This document shows, piece after piece, positions 24,308-33,490 of a stretch of DNA of 64,000 nucleotides. The position numbers and the translations under genes are program-made. Under the pieces are notes generated by a model. The model was not told the DNA's origin, ran no database searches, and saw only the letters and a program-made list of their open reading frames with translations. Location of the stretch: NCBI RefSeq assembly GCF_004342605.1, contig NZ_SLZL01000010.1:124001-188000 (forward strand), read 5' to 3'. The stretch is from Caulobacter sp. BK020 (lineage in GTDB: Bacteria > Pseudomonadota > Alphaproteobacteria > Caulobacterales > Caulobacteraceae). Each line of letters starts with the position of its first letter. The first letter of the stretch is position 1.

Positions 24308-26587
24308 CTATTCCGCGGCGATGAGGGTGGGATCGGAGGGCAGCGGCGGACCGCGGCGACGCAGGTTGATCACCGCGTCGACGTCGAGGATCAGGGCCAC
24401 CCGGCCATCGCCCAGGATGGTCGCGGCGGCGACCCCCTCGACCTGCTGGTAGTTCTGCTCCAGCGACTTGATGACCACCTGGCGCTGGCCGTGGATGGCG
24501 TCGGCCACCAGGGCGGCGCGCGAGCCGTCCTCGCCCTCGACCAGCAGGACCACGCCCTCGGTCGCGGCCGGCGAGCGGTCGCGGTAGTTCAGGGTCAGTC
24601 CCACGTCGATCAGCGGCACGAAGCTGTCGCGCACGGCCAGGACCGAGCCGACCGGGCCCAGCGGCCGGATTTCCTCGGCCTTCGGGCGCAGGCTCTCGAC
24701 GATGCAGGCCAGCGGGATGACCAGGGTCTCGCCGGCGACGTCGACCACCATGCCGTCCAGGACGGCCAGGGTCAGAGGCAGGCTGAGGGTGAAGGTCGAG
24801 CCTTGGCCCGGACGCGAGGCGATCGAGATGCGGCCGCCCAGGGCCTGCACCGAACGCTTGACCACGTCCATGCCGACGCCGCGGCCCGAGACGTCCGAGA
24901 TCTTGTCGGCGGTCGAGAAGCCGGGGAGGAAGATCAGGTTGTCGATCTCTTCGTCCGTCAGCTGAAGATCCGGCGAGATCAGGCCCTTCTTGACCGCGAT
25001 CGAGTGGACCCGCTCGCGGTTGATGCCCTTGCCGTCGTCCTGGACCTCGATGACGATCCGGCCGCTGCGATGCAGGGCGGCCAGGCGCACCACGCCTTCG
25101 GGATTCTTGCCGGCCGCCTTGCGCTCCTCGGGGCTTTCCAGCCCGTGGTCGATGGCGTTGCGCAGCATGTGGGTGATCGGGTCGGACAGGCGCTCGATGA
25201 CCGTCTTGTCGACCTCGGTGTTCTCGCCGTCCATCACCAGGCGGGCCTGCTTGCCCGTCATGTTGGCGACTTCGCGGACCAGGCGCGGCATGCGCTGGAA
25301 CACCGACTTCACCGGCTGGGCGCGGATGGCCATGACGCTGTCCTGGATCTCCCGGGTCAGCTGCTCCAGCTCGTCGAGACCCATGGCCAGGTTGGAGGAC
25401 GGGGCGATGCCGTATTCGCCGACGCGCTGGGCCAGCATGGCCTGGTTGATGACCAGCTCGCCGACCAGGTCGATCAGGCGGTCGATGCGCTCGGGGTCGA
25501 CTCGGATCACCGACTGGCCGGGACCGGGGACGTCGATCTGGGCCGGCTTGGCGGCCGGAGCGGCGGGGGCGTTGGCGGCCACGGGGGCGGGCGCCGGCGC
25601 GGACACCGGAGCCGGCGCGGCGGGCTCGGGCGCCGGCGCGGCGGCGACGACCGGCGCTTCGACGGGGGCTTCGATCGCGGCGGGCGCCAGCTCCGGCGCC
25701 GGGGCGGCCACGTCCAGCAGGCTGGCCAGCACGTCGGCCGCCGGGGCCTCGCCGCGGGTGATCTCCAGTTCGCAGTCGCCGTCGACGAATTCGAAGACTT
25801 CGCGGATGGCCTCTTCGCCCTGGTCCGTCTCGAGCCGGACGCTCCAGGTGACGTAGGCGGCTTCGGGATCGATGAATTCCAGGGCCGGCAGGGCGCTGTC
25901 GTCCAGGGTGGCCTGGATCGGACCCAGGCGGCTCAGCTCGCGCAGCAGCAGGGCCGTTTCGTTGGCCTTGCGGTACAGGTCCGACTTCGGACGGATCGAC
26001 ACCGTCCAGACATTGCCGTCGAGCACGGCCGCGTCGGCGGCCTGGGCGTCGAGGGTGATGGTCATCGGCTGGAAGTCGAAGCCCAGGTCGTCGTCGTCCA
26101 GGGCGTCGTCAGCCCCGATGACGATCGGGGCGGCGTCGACATACTGGGGCGCGGCGTCCACCGGCGCGGCGGCGACGGGGGCAGGCGCGGCCGGAGCCGC
26201 GTTGGGGTCGGTGGCGATCTTCAGCTCGGCGGCCATGGCGGCCGAGACGTCCATGTCGACGACGCCCAGGCCGCGGGCGGCGCTGACGTGGTCGGCCAGC
26301 ACGTCCGAGGCGCGCAGCAGCAGGGCCGTCAGGTCCGGCGTGCCCGGGATCTCGTTCGACCGCAGGGCGTCCAGCAGGGTCTCGAACACGTGGGCGAAGC
26401 GCACCAGCGGTTCCAGGCCGAAGGCGCCGGCGCCGCCCTTGATCGAGTGCACGGCCCGGAAGACGGCGTTGACGGTGTCGCCGTCGTCGTTGCCGTCCTG
26501 CATGGCCAAGAGCCCGCCTTCAAGATCGGCGAGCAGTTCCTCGCATTCCTGAAAGAAGGTGACCTTGATGGCCTCTAGCTCGTCCAT
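24308..26587 (-). CDS. cheA: Chemotaxis histidine kinase CheA
   Basis: 759 residues. P1/Hpt domain with phospho-His47 in [13 protein letters not shown] second Hpt-like or P2 region with a long Ala/Pro linker (about 270-350) follows. P3 dimerisation helices at about 360-420. P4 ATPase has the N box [18 protein letters not shown]1 [10 protein letters not shown] and G2 [12 protein letters not shown]-terminal P5 CheW-like domain ends near 745. It autophosphorylates under receptor control and passes phosphate to the CheY and CheB proteins encoded in the same operon. Preceded by a 48-bp gap after cheY. Confidence 0.96.
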   Translation of the reverse strand: MDELEAIKVTFFQECEELLADLEGGLLAMQDGNDDGDTVNAVFRAVHSIKGGAGAFGLEPLVRFAHVFETLLDALRSNEIPGTPDLTALLLRASDVLADHVSAARGLGVVDMDVSAAMAAELKIATDPNAAPAAPAPVAAAPVDAAPQYVDAAPIVIGADDALDDDDLGFDFQPMTITLDAQAADAAVLDGNVWTVSIRPKSDLYRKANETALLLRELSRLGPIQATLDDSALPALEFIDPEAAYVTWSVRLETDQGEEAIREVFEFVDGDCELEITRGEAPAADVLASLLDVAAPAPELAPAAIEAPVEAPVVAAAPAPEPAAPAPVSAPAPAPVAANAPAAPAAKPAQIDVPGPGQSVIRVDPERIDRLIDLVGELVINQAMLAQRVGEYGIAPSSNLAMGLDELEQLTREIQDSVMAIRAQPVKSVFQRMPRLVREVANMTGKQARLVMDGENTEVDKTVIERLSDPITHMLRNAIDHGLESPEERKAAGKNPEGVVRLAALHRSGRIVIEVQDDGKGINRERVHSIAVKKGLISPDLQLTDEEIDNLIFLPGFSTADKISDVSGRGVGMDVVKRSVQALGGRISIASRPGQGSTFTLSLPLTLAVLDGMVVDVAGETLVIPLACIVESLRPKAEEIRPLGPVGSVLAVRDSFVPLIDVGLTLNYRDRSPAATEGVVLLVEGEDGSRAALVADAIHGQRQVVIKSLEQNYQQVEGVAAATILGDGRVALILDVDAVINLRRRGPPLPSDPTLIAAE

Positions 26588-26635
26588 TCCCCGACTTCCT
26601 ACAAAGGTATTTCAGTACCTAGAGCACTTGGACGA

Positions 26636-27001
26636 TCAGGCCGCGACGCGGCGGATCGCCTCAACGAGCTTCTCGGGATTGAACGGCTTGACGATCCAGC
26701 CCGTCGCGCCGGCCTCGCGGGCCCGCTGCTTCTTGCTGGGGTCGCTTTCCGTGGTCAGCACCAGGATCGGGATGGCGCGATAGTCGTCGTCGACCCGCAC
26801 CGCCTCGATGAAGCCGAAGCCATCCAGCTTGGGCATGTTGATGTCGGTGATGATCACGTCGGGGCGATGGGCGGACAGCACTTCCAGCCCGTGTTCGCCG
26901 TCGACGGCTTCGACGACGTTGAACCCGGCGCCGGCGAGGGCCATGCGCAGCATGTCCCGCATCGTACGCGAGTCATCGACCGTGAGGACAGTACGCGTCA
27001 C
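26636..27001 (-). CDS. cheY: Response regulator CheY (second copy)
   Basis: 121 residues, a minimal receiver domain with all active residues: VDDS at 8-11, D53 in VIITDINMPKLDG, Thr in LTTESDPSKKQ and Lys in WIVKPFNPEKL. Start is a GTG at 26999-27001, which overlaps the STAS-gene stop by 4 bases (GTGA). An ATG-initiated frame further upstream would read through the STAS gene and is rejected. It lies promoter-proximal to cheA. Confidence 0.93.
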   Translation of the reverse strand: MTRTVLTVDDSRTMRDMLRMALAGAGFNVVEAVDGEHGLEVLSAHRPDVIITDINMPKLDGFGFIEAVRVDDDYRAIPILVLTTESDPSKKQRAREAGATGWIVKPFNPEKLVEAIRRVAA

Positions 27002-27285
27002 GATGCAGCTCCTTGGATTTCGGCCTGAAGCAGGGCCCCTTCGGCCCCGAAAAGACGGATGGTTTCCACGAACGCCTCGGAAGGCGCGGTGATCGAAAAA
27101 GGCTTGCCGTCCTCGGCCCAGGCCTTGCGGGCGGCCAGCAGGACCTGCAGGCACAGCCCGCCGAGACGGCGCACCTGGTCGGCATGGACCTCGATGTCCT
27201 GGCCGCGGCGTTCGACGAACGCCTGCTTGAGCGGCCCCGAAGCCTTCAGGTCAAGGGTTTCGGGCAGAGCGATCGCTGTCGACAT
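26998..27285 (-). CDS. STAS-domain protein of the chemotaxis operon
   Basis: 95 residues. The pattern of an opening beta strand (AIALPETLDLKASGPLKQAFVE), a second strand/helix (IEVHADQVRRLGGLCLQVLLAARKAW) and KPFSITAPSEAFVETIRLFG matches the STAS fold of anti-sigma-factor antagonists. The usual phospho-Ser position (after the second strand) reads RRLGGLCLQ, so a Ser typical of SpoIIAA is not seen. Stand-alone STAS proteins appear in several chemosensory clusters with unknown roles. It overlaps mcp by one base and cheY by four. Confidence 0.85.
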   Translation of the reverse strand: MSTAIALPETLDLKASGPLKQAFVERRGQDIEVHADQVRRLGGLCLQVLLAARKAWAEDGKPFSITAPSEAFVETIRLFGAEGALLQAEIQGAAS

Positions 27286-29267
27286 CAGAACTCCTCCCAG
27301 CCGTCGCTGGCCGGGGCGGCCGCGGTCGCGGTCGCCGCGCCGCCGCGTCCGGGACGGGCGAAGGCGTTGAGGCGGGCGCGCTGCTCGGCCACCGGATTGG
27401 CGGCGGGAGCGTGGTAGGCGGCGTCGGCGACCTGCGGACGCTCGTAGGACGCCGTCTGCTGGCGGCCGTCGCCGACCCGGAAGCGGCCGATCAGGCGCAC
27501 CAGCTCGCCGGTCTCGCCCTTCAGCGAGTGGGTGGCGGCGGTCGACTGCTCGACCATGGCGGCGTTCTGCTGGGTCACCTGGTCCATCTGGTTGACGGCG
27601 GTGTTGACCTCGTTCAGGCCGGTGGCCTGCTCGGCGGCCGAGGCGGCGATCTCGGTGACCAGGGCGTCGATCTCGCCGACCTTGGTGACGATCCGCTGCA
27701 GGGCCTCGCCGGTCTGGCCGACCAGGCTGACGCCCTGGCTGACCTGCTGGGTCGAAGACGAGATCAGGGTCTTGATCTCCTTGGCGGCCTCGGCCGAGCG
27801 CTGGGCCAGGGCCCGGACTTCCTGGGCCACGACCGCGAAGCCTCGGCCAGCGTCACCGGCCCGGGCCGCTTCGACGCCGGCGTTCAGGGCCAGCAGGTTG
27901 GTCTGGAAGGCGATCTCGTCAATCACGCCGATGATCTGGTTGATCTGCTTGGACGAGTCCTCGATGGCGCCCATCGCCGAGACGGCCTCGTGCACGACCT
28001 GGCCCGAATGGGTGGCTTCGCCGCGGGTGCTGGAGACCACTTCCGAAGCCTGCTTGGCGCCGCTGGCGGTGCGGCGCACCGTGGCGGTCAGCTCGTCCAG
28101 GGCGGCGGCGGTTTCTTCCAGCGAGGCGGCCTGCTGCTCGGTGCGGCGCGACAGGTCGTCCGAGGCGTGGGCGATCTCGTCGGCGCCGGTGCGCAGGCCG
28201 TCCGTCGAGGCCGCGATGACCTTGATGGTTTCCTGCAGCTGGGTGATGGCGGCGTTGAAGTCGTCCTTCAGCTTGCGATAGTCGCCCGGGAAGTCGGCCT
28301 GGACGCGATAGGTCAGGTCGCCCTTGGCCAGGTGCTCCAGCGCGTCGGCCAGCGACGACACCACCAGGGCGTTCTCGCGGGCGGCGGCGGCGGCGGCTTC
28401 TTCCTTGGCCCGGCGCTCGTCCGCGGTCAGGGCGGCCGACTTCTCCTGCTCGGCGCGCATCTGCTCCAGGTGCAGCTGGTTGTCGCGGAAGACCTTCAGC
28501 GAGCGGACGATGGCGCCCAGCTCGTCGCCGCGGGTCATCTTCTCCAGGTCGATCGTGTTGTCGCCCTTCGACAGCTTCTCGGTGGCGCCGGCGATGTCGC
28601 CGATCGACTTGCGGGTGGTCATGACGGTCATGAAGGCCAGGCCGGCGACCGCGCACAGCGTGATCAGCGACAGGACGATCGTGGCGCTCATCGCCGCATT
28701 GGCCTCGGCCTGCTTCTTGGCGGTCTCGGTCGCGATGCGGGTGTTGGCGGCGGCCACGACCCCGTCCAGCTGGGCGGTCATCTTGGCGTACTGTTCTTCG
28801 AACGGGGCGATGAAGCCGGCGGCCATGTTGAAGTCGACGCCGATCATCCCGCTGACCGTGTCGATGGCGCTGCGGCACTCGTCGAGCGACTTGATCAGCT
28901 CGGCGATCTTGCCCTGCTCTTCCTTGGGCAGCTTGCCCTTCAGAGCGGTCAGGTCCTTCTTGATCGCGTCCGTCTCGGTCAGGATCGCCGCCATGCGGGC
29001 GTCGTTCTTGTCGACCTCGATGTTCCCCGCCTTGTGGGTCATCACGGTGAACAGTTCGCCGTTGATGTTGGAGATCCGCTTGGAGATCGCCTGGATCTCC
29101 ATGTTCTCGCGCATGTCGTTCTCGACGACCTGCCTGAGCGCGGCGGACTGGCTCTTCTGCACGACGACCGCGCCGCCGGCCATCAGGGCCAGCATCAAAA
29201 GCGCGAAAGCCGGCGCGAAGCCGATTTTGATGATCAACGGAAGATCGACGAGCCGGAAGCGCTTCAT
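27285..29267 (-). CDS. Methyl-accepting chemotaxis protein
   Basis: 660 residues. Transmembrane segment 1 at about 11-36, a periplasmic helical ligand domain at about 37-192, transmembrane segment 2 at about 194-216, then two HAMP-like stretches and the MCP signalling hairpin centred on EIAFQTNLLALNAGVEAARAGD with EVRALAQRSAEAAKEI. The C-terminus ends GWEEF, matching the aromatic-x-x-aromatic pentapeptide that recruits CheR/CheB. Start chosen at 29267 (MKRFRLVDLP) just before the first membrane segment. First gene of the chemotaxis operon; its stop overlaps the STAS gene start by one base. Confidence 0.93.
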   Translation of the reverse strand: MKRFRLVDLPLIIKIGFAPAFALLMLALMAGGAVVVQKSQSAALRQVVENDMRENMEIQAISKRISNINGELFTVMTHKAGNIEVDKNDARMAAILTETDAIKKDLTALKGKLPKEEQGKIAELIKSLDECRSAIDTVSGMIGVDFNMAAGFIAPFEEQYAKMTAQLDGVVAAANTRIATETAKKQAEANAAMSATIVLSLITLCAVAGLAFMTVMTTRKSIGDIAGATEKLSKGDNTIDLEKMTRGDELGAIVRSLKVFRDNQLHLEQMRAEQEKSAALTADERRAKEEAAAAAARENALVVSSLADALEHLAKGDLTYRVQADFPGDYRKLKDDFNAAITQLQETIKVIAASTDGLRTGADEIAHASDDLSRRTEQQAASLEETAAALDELTATVRRTASGAKQASEVVSSTRGEATHSGQVVHEAVSAMGAIEDSSKQINQIIGVIDEIAFQTNLLALNAGVEAARAGDAGRGFAVVAQEVRALAQRSAEAAKEIKTLISSSTQQVSQGVSLVGQTGEALQRIVTKVGEIDALVTEIAASAAEQATGLNEVNTAVNQMDQVTQQNAAMVEQSTAATHSLKGETGELVRLIGRFRVGDGRQQTASYERPQVADAAYHAPAANPVAEQRARLNAFARPGRGGAATATAAAPASDGWEEF

Positions 29268-29675
29268 CGGATTGGGTCCCCTCTTGCGGTGGTCCGTGCG
29301 CACGGATCACCAACGTCGAGGGCGATCATCACGACATATTCCTAATAGTTCCTGACTTTGGTTAAGGGCGTTTGCCGCAGGGTGTGTCGCACCCTCGGAT
29401 TCCGCGCGAGGCAAGGCCTTCCATCCGGCGGCCCCGTTATCAAGGACCGGGCGCGCGCGTGAGTCACGCCCATGCAAGGGTCGAGTCGTCGACGATGAAA
29501 TCTGAGTGTAGTTTCAAGTGAAACTGGCGTATTCGCCAAGTAAGCGTGGTTACCAATAAATGAAGAAAACTATCTTCCGCTGACTCAGAATATTTTAACT
29601 CGCTTCTGCGAAAAAGCTCAGGCGTCCGGACGACGCGACGTCCAAGGGGCGAGACACACTACTAGGAGCAGCGGG
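29268..29675. other. 408-bp intergenic region upstream of mcp and the TonB-C-like gene
   Basis: A divergent promoter region, clearly more AT-rich in its right half (29480-29630) than the surrounding genes. It should hold the promoter for the chemotaxis operon (minus) and for the small secreted-protein gene (plus), which has AGGAG close before its ATG. I saw no convincing sigma-54 or CtrA full site and no gene. Confidence 0.5.
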
Positions 29676-29987
29676 ATGAAATATCCGATCGCTATTGCCG
29701 CGGGAATCGCTGGCAGCTTTTTCGTCGCTCAAGCCGCCTCGGCGGCTGGCGGCTTCGAAGACCAAATGGGCCGTTGCCTGCAACAATTCGCCAACACGCG
29801 CGACGCCGCCCAGGTCATGCTGGAATGCACGGCCGACGCCGGCAAGCTGACCGAGTGCAAGGTCGTCGACAACAGCGCGGCCGGCAAGGGTTTCGACAAG
29901 GCCGCCATGTGCATCGCTGAAAAGCTGCCGATGGGCGCCAAGACCGGCACCGTGAAGGTTCCGTTCCGCTTCCCGGGCGGCGCGTAA
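29676..29987 (+). CDS. Small secreted protein with a solitary TonB-C-like domain
   Basis: 103 residues. Signal peptide of about 23 residues (MKYPIAIAAGIAGSFFVAQAASA). The mature part resembles the TonB C-terminal fold found in many alphaproteobacterial proteins: VMLECTADAGKLTECKVVDNSAAGKGFDKAAMCIA and a closing TVKVPFRF strand. It contains Cys residues near 34, 51, 61 and 79 that could form disulfides. There is no transmembrane anchor or proline-rich spacer, so it cannot work as a classic TonB energiser. AGGAG lies just upstream of the ATG. Likely periplasmic; role unknown. Confidence 0.75.
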   Translation: MKYPIAIAAGIAGSFFVAQAASAAGGFEDQMGRCLQQFANTRDAAQVMLECTADAGKLTECKVVDNSAAGKGFDKAAMCIAEKLPMGAKTGTVKVPFRFPGGA

Positions 29988-30126
29988 GTCTAAAAGCTCC
30001 CCACTCCAGGCTTTCCTGGGGGGATCTTAATACGCCTCCGCTGGCTCCGCCGGAGCGTCCTTACAGGGGACGTTCCGGCCCGGGGCCGGCGGGGGCGTTT
30101 TGCGTTTGGGGGGCCGTGCGCCGATT

Positions 30127-30152
30127 GGGGACAGGCGCATGCGCCTGTCCCC
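30127..30152. repeat. Perfect 26-bp palindrome, GGGGACA family
   Basis: The outer arms read GGGGACAGGCGCA and its exact complement. It lies 8 bp after the acyl-CoA dehydrogenase stop and could form a stem-loop at that transcript's 3' end. Related palindromes with GGGGACA ends occur at 32883-32905 and 33025-33103. Confidence 0.8.
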
Positions 30153-30159
30153 AGCAGCC

Positions 30160-31308
30160 CTACCCGCCCCGCTTCAGCGTCTCGCGGGCGATGACCAGCT
30201 GCTGGATCTGGCTGGTGCCTTCGTAGATCCGGAAGATCCGCACGTCGCGGTACAGCCGCTCGATGCCGTAGTCGGCCACATAGCCGGCCCCGCCGAAGAT
30301 CTGCACCGCCCGGTCGGCGACCCGGCCGACCATTTCCGAGGCGAACAGCTTGGCGGCCGCCGCCTCCAGGGTAACGCCCTGGCCGGCGTCGCGCTTGCGG
30401 GCGGTTTCCAGAACCAGAGCCCGGGCCGCCAGGGCCTCGGTCTTGCTGTCGGCGATCATCGCCTGGATCAGCTGGAAGCTGGCGATCGGCTGGCCGAACT
30501 GCCTGCGCTCGCTGGCATAGGCCACGCAGTCGGCGATCAGCCGTTCCGCCACGCCCACGCACACCCCGGCGATGTGCAGCCGCCCGCGGTCCAGCACCTG
30601 CATGGCCACTTTGAAGCCCTCGCCCTCCTGCCCCAGCCGGTTCCAGGCCGAGACGCGGACATTGTCGAAGGTCACGTCGTGGATGTGGGCCCCCTGCTGG
30701 CCCATCTTCTTCTCGGGCTTGCTGACGCTCAGGCCCGGCAGGTCGCGCGGGACCAGGAAGGCCGAGACGCCCGAACCGCCCTTGGCGGCGGGATCGGTGC
30801 GGGCCATCACCGTGAACAGCGAGGCCTTGCCGGCGTTGGTGATGTAGCGCTTGGAGCCGTTCAGCACATAGTCGTCGCCGTCGCGCACCGCCCGGGTCTG
30901 GACCGCCGCGCTGTCCGACCCGGCCTCGGGCTCGGTCAGGGCGAACGAGGTGACGATCTCGCCGGACGCGATCCCCGGCAGCCACCTGGCCTTCTGCGCG
31001 TCCGTGCCGAACATCACCAACCCCTGGCTGCCGATGCCGACATTGGTGCCGAACACCGAGCGGAAGGCCGGCGAGGCGCGGCCCAGCTCGATCCCGACCA
31101 GGCACTCCTCCTCCATGTTCAGCCCCAGGCCGCCGAAGTCTTCCGGGATCGACAGGCCGAACAGCCCCAGCCCCTTCATTTCCTCGATGATCTCGGCCGG
31201 CACGGCGTCGTCCTCGGCGACCTTGGCCTCGATCGGGCGCAGCCGTTCAGCGACGAAACGCCGCACCATGTCGATCAGCTGCTCGCGGGTCTCGAGGTCC
31301 AGGGCCAT
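30160..31308 (-). CDS. Acyl-CoA dehydrogenase
   Basis: 382 residues, normal length for the family. N-terminal helices (EIIEEMKGLGLFGLSIPEDFGGLGL), the FAD/substrate segment FALTEPEAGSDSAAVQT, and the C-terminal catalytic stretch IFRIYEGTSQIQQL with E363 as the expected base. DRGRLHIAGVCVGVAERL and GGAGYVADY are also standard. It oxidises an acyl-CoA to the 2-enoyl-CoA, passing electrons to ETF; chain specificity cannot be told. It is followed by a short palindrome and preceded by the permease gene on the same strand, 76 bp away. Confidence 0.93.
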   Translation of the reverse strand: MALDLETREQLIDMVRRFVAERLRPIEAKVAEDDAVPAEIIEEMKGLGLFGLSIPEDFGGLGLNMEEECLVGIELGRASPAFRSVFGTNVGIGSQGLVMFGTDAQKARWLPGIASGEIVTSFALTEPEAGSDSAAVQTRAVRDGDDYVLNGSKRYITNAGKASLFTVMARTDPAAKGGSGVSAFLVPRDLPGLSVSKPEKKMGQQGAHIHDVTFDNVRVSAWNRLGQEGEGFKVAMQVLDRGRLHIAGVCVGVAERLIADCVAYASERRQFGQPIASFQLIQAMIADSKTEALAARALVLETARKRDAGQGVTLEAAAAKLFASEMVGRVADRAVQIFGGAGYVADYGIERLYRDVRIFRIYEGTSQIQQLVIARETLKRGG

Positions 31309-31384
31309 GGCGTTCCTTCCGCTTCAAACATCTGTTTTGAGCAGACTGTAGCGGCGGCCGGCCGGAAGGAAAGAGGCGGCGGCT

Positions 31385-32800
31385 CTAGGCCCGCGCCAGG
31401 ACGCTCCGTCGCACCCCGTACAGCAGGTACACCGCCGCCCCGATCAGATGGGCGTACAGGAAGTAGAGCTGGGTCTTGGCCGGCAGGCTGGAGAACAGGT
31501 AGAGGCAGCCCAGGATCGCCCCGGGCGCCACTACCTGCCACAGCGGGGTGGCGAACACTCGCGGCCGGCTGGGGTCGCGCACCCGCAGGATGATCACCGA
31601 CAGGCCCACGGCGATGAAGGCCGCCAGGGTGCCGGCGTTGGCCAGCTCGGCGATGTCCTTCAGCGACAGCCAGCCCGACAGCACCGCCGACAGCACGCCG
31701 GTCAGCAGGGTCATCAGCACCGGCGTGCCGGTCTTCTGGTTCACCCGCGACAGGGCCGGGGGCAGCAGGCCGTCGCGGGCCATCACGAAGAAGATCCGGC
31801 TCTGGCCGTACATGAAGGCCAGGATCACGGTCGGCAGGGCGACCACCGCGGCCAGGGCCACCAGCTGGGCCATCCGCGGATGCTTCAGGGTCTCCAGGAT
31901 GAAGACCAGCGGCGCTTCGCTCTTGGAGAACACCTCGGCCCGCGAGGCGCCGATCGCCACCGCGGCCACCAGCATGTAGATCAGGGTGCAGGCCAGCATC
32001 GAGCCGACGATGCCGATGGTCAGGTCGCGCTTGGGGTTCTTGGTCTCCTCGGCGGCGGTCGACACCGCGTCGAAGCCGTAGAAGGCGAAGAAGATCAGGC
32101 TGGCGGCGGCCATCACCCCGACCTTGACCCCGTCCGGGCCAGCGCCCGCGACCGTATGGGCGGCGAAGCCCTGCGGCATGAACGGGGTGAAGTGGCTGGC
32201 GTCGAAGGCCGGCAGGCACAGGGCCACGAACACCGCCAGGGCCGCGATCTTGATCACCACCAGCACCATGTTGACCGTGGCGCTCTCCTTGGTGCCCAGG
32301 GCCAGCAGACCGGCCACCGCCATCGAGATGATCACCGCCGGCAGGTTGACGACCCCGCCCTGGTGCGGCCCGGCCAGCAGCGCCGGCGGGAAGCCCGCCA
32401 TCTGGAACAGCCCCTGGGCGTGGGCCGACCAGCCCACCGCCACGGCCGCGCAGACCAGGGTGTATTCGAGGATCAGGCTCCAGCCGACGAACCAGGCGAC
32501 CGGCTCGCCCATGGCCACGTAGCTGTAGGTGTAGGCGCTGCCCGAGGCCGGGATCAGGGTCGACAGTTCGGCGTAGCACAGGGCCGCGCAGGCGCAGACC
32601 GCCCCGGCGACCAGGAACGACAGCATCACCCCCGGCCCGGCCAGCCCCGCCCCGACCCCGGTCAGGGTGTAGATGCCGGTGCCGACGATGGCCCCGACGC
32701 CCAGGGCGACCAGGTGATACCAGCTCAGGGTCTTCTTCAGGGCGTGGGCGGCGTCGCCGCTGGCGGTGTCGATCGCCTTGCGGCGGTTCCAGATGCTCAA
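31385..32800 (-). CDS. APC-family amino-acid permease (cationic amino-acid transporter type)
   Basis: 471 residues with about twelve hydrophobic segments. The N-terminus reads SIWNRRKAI, then LSWYHLVALGVGAIVGTGIYTLTG (the conserved APC first segment), with FFAFYGFDAVSTAAEETKNPKRDLTIGI and FVMARDGLLPPALSRVN later. These are typical of YfnA/CAT-type transporters. Start is a TTG at 32798-32800 with GGGAGA eight bases before; no ATG fits at that position. A much longer upstream frame to 33097 would run through an inverted repeat and is rejected. Imports amino acids; substrate unknown. Confidence 0.88.
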   Translation of the reverse strand: MSIWNRRKAIDTASGDAAHALKKTLSWYHLVALGVGAIVGTGIYTLTGVGAGLAGPGVMLSFLVAGAVCACAALCYAELSTLIPASGSAYTYSYVAMGEPVAWFVGWSLILEYTLVCAAVAVGWSAHAQGLFQMAGFPPALLAGPHQGGVVNLPAVIISMAVAGLLALGTKESATVNMVLVVIKIAALAVFVALCLPAFDASHFTPFMPQGFAAHTVAGAGPDGVKVGVMAAASLIFFAFYGFDAVSTAAEETKNPKRDLTIGIVGSMLACTLIYMLVAAVAIGASRAEVFSKSEAPLVFILETLKHPRMAQLVALAAVVALPTVILAFMYGQSRIFFVMARDGLLPPALSRVNQKTGTPVLMTLLTGVLSAVLSGWLSLKDIAELANAGTLAAFIAVGLSVIILRVRDPSRPRVFATPLWQVVAPGAILGCLYLFSSLPAKTQLYFLYAHLIGAAVYLLYGVRRSVLARA

Positions 32801-32882
32801 GTTTCGTCTCCCGACTCCAGAGCGTGGCAGCCGAAAGTGGATGCCGGTTTCGGCGTCCGCCACGCTCTGAATGCTTGATTCG

Positions 32883-32905
32883 CGCCTGTCCCTTGGGGAC
32901 AGGCG
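32883..32905. repeat. GGGGACA-family short palindrome
   Basis: CGCCTGTCCC at 32883-32892 pairs with GGGACAGGCG at 32896-32905 around a 3-base gap. It shares the CGCCTGTCCC/GGGACAGGCG arms with the perfect palindrome at 30127-30152. Confidence 0.75.
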
Positions 32906-33024
32906 TGGGCGGGACCTTGGGGCAGCCGGAAGCCGCCGCCAAGGGGGAGAATTTGCTCCGGAGGCGACGAATTCTGACAAGCTTGTACGGCGACCGCTCA
33001 CAAGCGGGGTGAACGGCGCCCAAC

Positions 33025-33103
33025 GGGGACATGCCCTTGCGGCGTGTCCCCAACCGCTTGGCGCCATGCGACGTCTGGGGACACGCCGCAAGGGCATGTC
33101 CCC
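33025..33103. repeat. 79-bp element with perfect 27-bp inverted repeats
   Basis: The left arm at 33025-33051 starts GGGGACATGCCCTTGCGGCG, and the right arm at 33077-33103 is its exact reverse complement, separated by 25 bp. It lies 16 bp beyond the stop of the convergent-facing small gene at 33120. It could form a stable hairpin or cruciform. Confidence 0.9.
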
Positions 33104-33119
33104 GGCCGGAGTCTCGGAT

Positions 33120-33371
33120 TCAGATCACCGCGTCGAACGCCGCCCAGTTGGGCAGCTCGGCGTCGGGCCTGCGGCCGCGGTTGGCGATCCGGGTGTAGAG
33201 CAGCTTCACGCAGCGGCTGCCGGTGGTCTCGAACAGGAACGGGAAGATCCCGTGGACGAAACAGGCCAGGCCGCCCAGCAGCATGGGAAAGGCGAAGCTC
33301 CAGGCCATGGCCAGGTGCTGGCCATAGGTCTCGTCGACCGAGCGGGGGTGGCGGGTGAACAGATCGAGCAT
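33120..33371 (-). CDS. Small DUF6356-like membrane protein
   Basis: 83 residues from the ATG at 33369-33371, beginning MLDLFTRHPRSVDETYGQHL, which fits the usual start of DUF6356 proteins. One clear hydrophobic segment is present (SFAFPMLLGGLACFVHGIFPFLF, about 25-47), followed by a short C-terminal region with KLLYTRIANRG. The same frame continues to ATGs at 33425 and 33440; those would place the start within the promoter of the divergent AsnC gene, so the shorter form is preferred. Function unknown; probably in the inner membrane. Confidence 0.7.
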   Translation of the reverse strand: MLDLFTRHPRSVDETYGQHLAMAWSFAFPMLLGGLACFVHGIFPFLFETTGSRCVKLLYTRIANRGRRPDAELPNWAAFDAVI

Positions 33372-33490
33372 GGCGGGCCCCAGGTAAACCTCGTTCCATG
33401 ATGCCGCGCTTGGCGAGAATGACATGGTCTCATTCGCCACGCCGTGCCAGGTTTGGAGAACTCCATTCTTCAGTCACGGCCGCATAGAGA

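Larger units (their letters stand above)
32801..33119. other. 319-bp intergenic region with two inverted repeats
   Basis: Contains the short palindrome at 32883-32905 and the large inverted repeat at 33025-33103 described separately. The region between them (32906-33024) should contain the permease promoter; no confident -35/-10 or operator was found and no gene is seen. Confidence 0.5.

Noticed and set aside
29268-29675. CtrA or sigma-54 promoter in the mcp upstream region
   Set aside because: TTAA and GG/GC pairs occur, but neither TTAA-N7-TTAA nor a GG-N10-GC pair of adequate quality was found.
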